The notes beneath the pieces are model-generated. The model was not told the origin of the DNA. It did not search any database and saw nothing but the letters and a program-made list of their open reading frames with translations. From Streptomyces sp. WM4235 (GTDB taxonomy: Bacteria > Actinomycetota > Actinomycetes > Streptomycetales > Streptomycetaceae), in contig NZ_LGDE01000226.1 of assembly GCF_001279725.1 (NCBI RefSeq), positions 124,001-188,000 on the forward strand: 64,000 bases of DNA. Reading direction: 5' to 3'. Below are positions 61,153 through 64,000 of the stretch, in pieces. Within the stretch, counting starts at the first letter, position 1. Every line of letters starts with the position of its first letter. A program made the position numbers and the translations under genes.

Positions 61153-62525
61153 CGTGGGTTCCCGCCTTTCAGGCCGCCCGTACCGAGTCGGGCTCTGCGC
61201 GCCGGCGCCGCAGGTTCCGGTGCGCTGGCCAGGACCGGCAAGGGTTCGATCCAGCCGTGGGACACGGCTCTGCTGAGCCAGACGCCACTGACCTGGGAGG
61301 TGAGGATCGAGAGCACCACGAGCGTCACGAAGAAGCTCTCGTTGATCACTCCGGCTTCGTAGGTCACGGACGCGAGGACGATTCCGGGTCCCCCTCTGGC
61401 GTTCATCGCGACCGCCAGGTTGACCGCCGACCGCGGGCCTTCGCCAGCCAGGCGGGCGCCGATCCAGACACTGGCGAACTTGGCAGCGAAGGCGAAGACC
61501 GCGAACCAGCAGAAGAACAGGACGTCGAACTGTCGCACTAGGTCCAGGCGCAGGCCGACTATGGCGAAGTACACGGGGACGAGGAAGTTCATGGACAGGG
61601 AGTGCAGTTCGGTAGAGGCCTTCGTCTTCTCGTCGACGGTGACCTCGGGGCTGCACAGTCCGGCGACGAGGGCGCCGAAGATGGGGTCGATCCCCAGTCC
61701 GATGCAGGACGCACACAGAAGGAACAGGAGCACGAGCCGGTCGGCGAGCACCGACGACCGGGGGGCGGCCCCGGGAGCGGTCCTGGAGAGCCAGCGGACC
61801 AGTGCCGGGCCCCGCCAGAGGAAGATACCGAGGAACAGCGTGGGGACGACCGCGAAGTACGCCACGGTCCATGGGACTGAGGTGATGCCAGAGGCGGCGA
61901 GCAGGCCGTAGCCCTCGCCGCCGCGCTGCTGGGACAGGCCCAACACGATGGCGAGGACGACGTAGAGGACTACGTCCTCGATGACCGCGACGGTCAGGAC
62001 GATCTTGGAGAACCGGGTTCCCATGATGTCGAGGTCGAACATGATGCGGGCGATAACGGGGACGCTGGTGACCGCCACCGCCATGCCGAACACGAGCGCC
62101 AGGGAGTCCGGGGTACCGGCGCGGCCTGCGAGGCCGTCCATGCCGATCTGCCGGGCCAGCAGCAGTCCGAGGGCGAAGGGAATCACCAGGCCCGCGACGG
62201 TGATCGCCGAGATGGTGCGGCGGGCGACACCGGTCGTGTGTCGGCGCATGCCGACGCCCGTCTGGTAGACGAGGAGCAGCAGCCCCAAGTGGTAGAAGAT
62301 GCCCAGAGCGCTCGCTGCCCCGCCCTCGCGGGGCAGCAGCCAGGCCTGGAAGTCCGGCAGGAGCAGTCCGAGAAGCGTCGGGCCGAGGACGAGACCGCCG
62401 GCGATCTCGCCCACGACTGTTGGCTGGCGCAGGCGTTTGAAGAGGTGACCGCCCGCGCGGGCCGCCGTCAGCAGCAAGCACAACGCCAGCAGTACGTGCC
62501 CGACGTCCGCCATTTTCAGTGACAT
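61149..62525 (-). CDS. CPA2-family cation:proton antiporter (KefB/NapA-like)
   Basis: The 458-residue protein has 12-13 hydrophobic segments and the family motifs QPTVVGEIAGGLVLGPTLLG and IARIMFDLDIMGT. No C-terminal nucleotide-binding TrkA-N domain is present. A GGGGAG ribosome-binding site precedes the ATG. It lies 57 nt after the HAD gene and overlaps the histidine phosphatase gene. It exchanges H+ for Na+ or K+; the ion cannot be told. Confidence 0.9.
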   Translation of the reverse strand: MSLKMADVGHVLLALCLLLTAARAGGHLFKRLRQPTVVGEIAGGLVLGPTLLGLLLPDFQAWLLPREGGAASALGIFYHLGLLLLVYQTGVGMRRHTTGVARRTISAITVAGLVIPFALGLLLARQIGMDGLAGRAGTPDSLALVFGMAVAVTSVPVIARIMFDLDIMGTRFSKIVLTVAVIEDVVLYVVLAIVLGLSQQRGGEGYGLLAASGITSVPWTVAYFAVVPTLFLGIFLWRGPALVRWLSRTAPGAAPRSSVLADRLVLLFLLCASCIGLGIDPIFGALVAGLCSPEVTVDEKTKASTELHSLSMNFLVPVYFAIVGLRLDLVRQFDVLFFCWFAVFAFAAKFASVWIGARLAGEGPRSAVNLAVAMNARGGPGIVLASVTYEAGVINESFFVTLVVLSILTSQVSGVWLSRAVSHGWIEPLPVLASAPEPAAPARRARLGTGGLKGGNPR

Positions 62526-62582
62526 GAGCGCTCCCCTGGTGGTTGGGTGATCCGTTCCTCGGCTCGCTCAGGACGACGGCCG

Positions 62583-63368
62583 TCAGTTGCTGTGCCACTC
62601 CATCCGTTCGAGCCACTTCGCCACGCCGTCGTCGTCGTTCGACCCGGTCACCTCATCCACGGTGGCGAGCACGTCGGGGTGGGCGTTGGCGACTGCCACG
62701 GCGTGCCCGGCCCACCGGAGCATGGGAAGGTCGTTGGGCATGTCACCGAAGGCGATGACGTCGCGGTCGACGAGACCGAAGGTCCGGGCCACGCCCCGCA
62801 GTGCGTCCGCCTTGGTCACCCCGGCGCGCATGACCTCACAGAACAGTCCTGAGGACAGGGTGACTTCGAAGCCGGGCAGCACGTCACGGACGGCTGCGCA
62901 GTAGTCGCCGGCCGCTCCGTTCAGTTGCACGATCATCTTCCCGAAGCCCTCCCGGGTGAGGGCGTCTTCGATCCGTGGCACGCGCCGCGCCAGCTGGCCG
63001 CCAAGGGCGGATGGCAGCGCGAACCCTTCCTCGAGCAACAGGTCGAACCCCTGTTCCGCGCCCAGGCGCACGGCGGGGAAGTGCTCCCGCAGCACCATCA
63101 CGGCGGCAGCGGCTCCCGTCTCGCCGATCGGGCTGTACGCAACGAGCTCGTCGCGTGCGAAATCGTAGACGGAGGCTCCGTTGCCGCACACCGCCAGTGC
63201 CCGGCCGCCGACGGCCACCACCACGGCACGGGTGTCCCGTACGGGCCGGGCCGTGGCGATCACCACCACGTGTCCGGCGTCGTGAACCCTGCGGATCGCC
63301 AGCCGGGTACGAGGCGACACCTCTCCGGAGGAGTCGAGGAGGGTTCCGTCCAGGTCGCACACGATCAT
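62583..63368 (-). CDS. Cof-type HAD superfamily phosphatase
   Basis: The 261-residue protein begins MIVCDLDGTLLD, which carries the nucleophile Asp, and has the late motifs GVTKADALRG (Lys) and VIAFGDMPNDLPML (Asp pair) of Cof-like sugar phosphatases. A TTG at 63380 overlapping the upstream stop (TTGA) is an alternative start that would couple it to the MFS gene. Confidence 0.88.
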   Translation of the reverse strand: MIVCDLDGTLLDSSGEVSPRTRLAIRRVHDAGHVVVIATARPVRDTRAVVVAVGGRALAVCGNGASVYDFARDELVAYSPIGETGAAAAVMVLREHFPAVRLGAEQGFDLLLEEGFALPSALGGQLARRVPRIEDALTREGFGKMIVQLNGAAGDYCAAVRDVLPGFEVTLSSGLFCEVMRAGVTKADALRGVARTFGLVDRDVIAFGDMPNDLPMLRWAGHAVAVANAHPDVLATVDEVTGSNDDDGVAKWLERMEWHSN

Positions 63369-63376
63369 CCGACGGT

Positions 63377-64000
63377 TCAACGTGTCAATGCCCCTTCTCG
63401 TTCGGGAATGCGGAGCGTGGAGACGGCCGCCACCGCGAGGACGGCGGCGATGCCGGGAAGCAGGAAGGCCCATCCGAGACCTCCGTGCTGCCTCACCAAG
63501 CCGGCCAGCGAAGACCCTGCGGCATTGCCGGACAGGACGGCCGTGACCACCCAGGCGAACGCTTCGGTAGCCATCCCCCGTGGCGTCAGGTCGCCGACGA
63601 TGGAGAACCCGCACGTGAGTACGGGTGACAGGAAGGCTCCGGCACAGAACATCAGGACAGCGGTGGGCAGTGCAGGCAGGACCAGCGCGAGAGGCAGGAA
63701 GGACAGCGCCATCCCGATGAGCAGCGTCCGCAGTTGGCGGTGGGCCGGGGCCTGCCAGGTGCGGGCCCCGAAGGTGAGTCCTCCGAGGAGCGCCCCGAAG
63801 GAGTTGACCCCGAGCAGGATGCCCGACAGGCCCGGCCAGTCGGCGTGTTCCTCGTAGGCGACGGATCCGATGTTGATTGCGCCGAGCGCGACGCCGACGC
63901 AGCCCAGGCCCAGCAGGAGCCGCCTGAGTTGCGGGGAACGCAGCGGTCCTGCCCAGTCCGCTGTGTGAGGTTCACCGCGCCAGTCGCGGACCACCGCAGG
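63377..64000 (-). CDS. MFS transporter, C-terminal part (gene runs off the window)
   Basis: About 205 residues are visible with five or six hydrophobic segments (LLLGLGCVGVALGAINIGSV, LLPGIAAVLAVAAVST). The start lies beyond position 64000. The visible half resembles the C-terminal half of 12-segment MFS exporters. The stop overlaps a possible TTG start of the HAD gene. Confidence 0.8.
   Translation of the reverse strand, partial: PAVVRDWRGEPHTADWAGPLRSPQLRRLLLGLGCVGVALGAINIGSVAYEEHADWPGLSGILLGVNSFGALLGGLTFGARTWQAPAHRQLRTLLIGMALSFLPLALVLPALPTAVLMFCAGAFLSPVLTCGFSIVGDLTPRGMATEAFAWVVTAVLSGNAAGSSLAGLVRQHGGLGWAFLLPGIAAVLAVAAVSTLRIPEREGALTR

Overview
The window is high-GC actinobacterial DNA, almost certainly from a Streptomyces chromosome. 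Evidence for this is an HrdD-type sigma factor, frequent GTG and TTG starts, dense ATGA/GTGA gene overlaps, a remnant of a pSAM2-type replication initiator, and gene families typical of the genus. All calls come from reading the sequence; no database search was run.

Region 1 (about 1-6.6 kb) is ordinary chromosome. It has hrdD behind a SigR-type promoter, a phosphinothricin-acetyltransferase-like GNAT, a LigB-type dioxygenase, a DHA2 drug exporter with its TetR repressor and two near-identical operators, and a secreted M6-type metalloprotease.

Region 2 (6.6-20.5 kb) is a compact hybrid PKS/NRPS locus on the minus strand. Reading 5' to 3' it encodes a 16-residue leader peptide, an MFS exporter, a KS-AT-ACP protein, an aminotransferase-monooxygenase-C-PCP-C protein, an M18 aminopeptidase and a type II thioesterase-like hydrolase with Cys in place of the nucleophilic Ser. 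Most of these genes overlap. A LuxR-type regulator is divergent. The KS-AT-ACP/aminotransferase/luciferase-like monooxygenase order is what microginin-type pathways use to make an alpha-hydroxy-beta-amino acid, the warhead of many aminopeptidase inhibitors. The translationally coupled aminopeptidase is therefore a plausible self-resistance target. No adenylation domain is present.

Region 3 (21.5-34.6 kb) is a polymorphic toxin locus: a secreted LamG/ricin-lectin protein, a 2440-residue RHS/YD-repeat protein ending in a HINT domain and a deaminase-like toxin, and a candidate immunity protein.

Region 4 (34.6-57 kb) is an accessory island. It holds a RepSA remnant and a WXG-like operon whose first gene carries an amber codon. 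It also holds a radical-SAM peptide system (NB-ARC/TPR protein, 63-residue precursor ending WTWPL, FxsB-like maturase, GNAT, zinc-ribbon protein) lying between two direct repeats. Further on are a DDE-like protein, an IS630-type element with a passenger gene, an OLD-family nuclease, and a three-gene P-loop operon whose central gene is split by an IS3-family element with a 3-bp target duplication.

Region 5 (57-64 kb) looks metabolic: a TauD-like dioxygenase with an NDK-like protein and a coupled 31-residue peptide, a CYTH protein with a beta-hydroxyacid-dehydrogenase-like enzyme, and a minus-strand run of MFS transporter (running off the window), Cof-type HAD phosphatase, CPA2 antiporter, histidine phosphatase and DUF190 protein.
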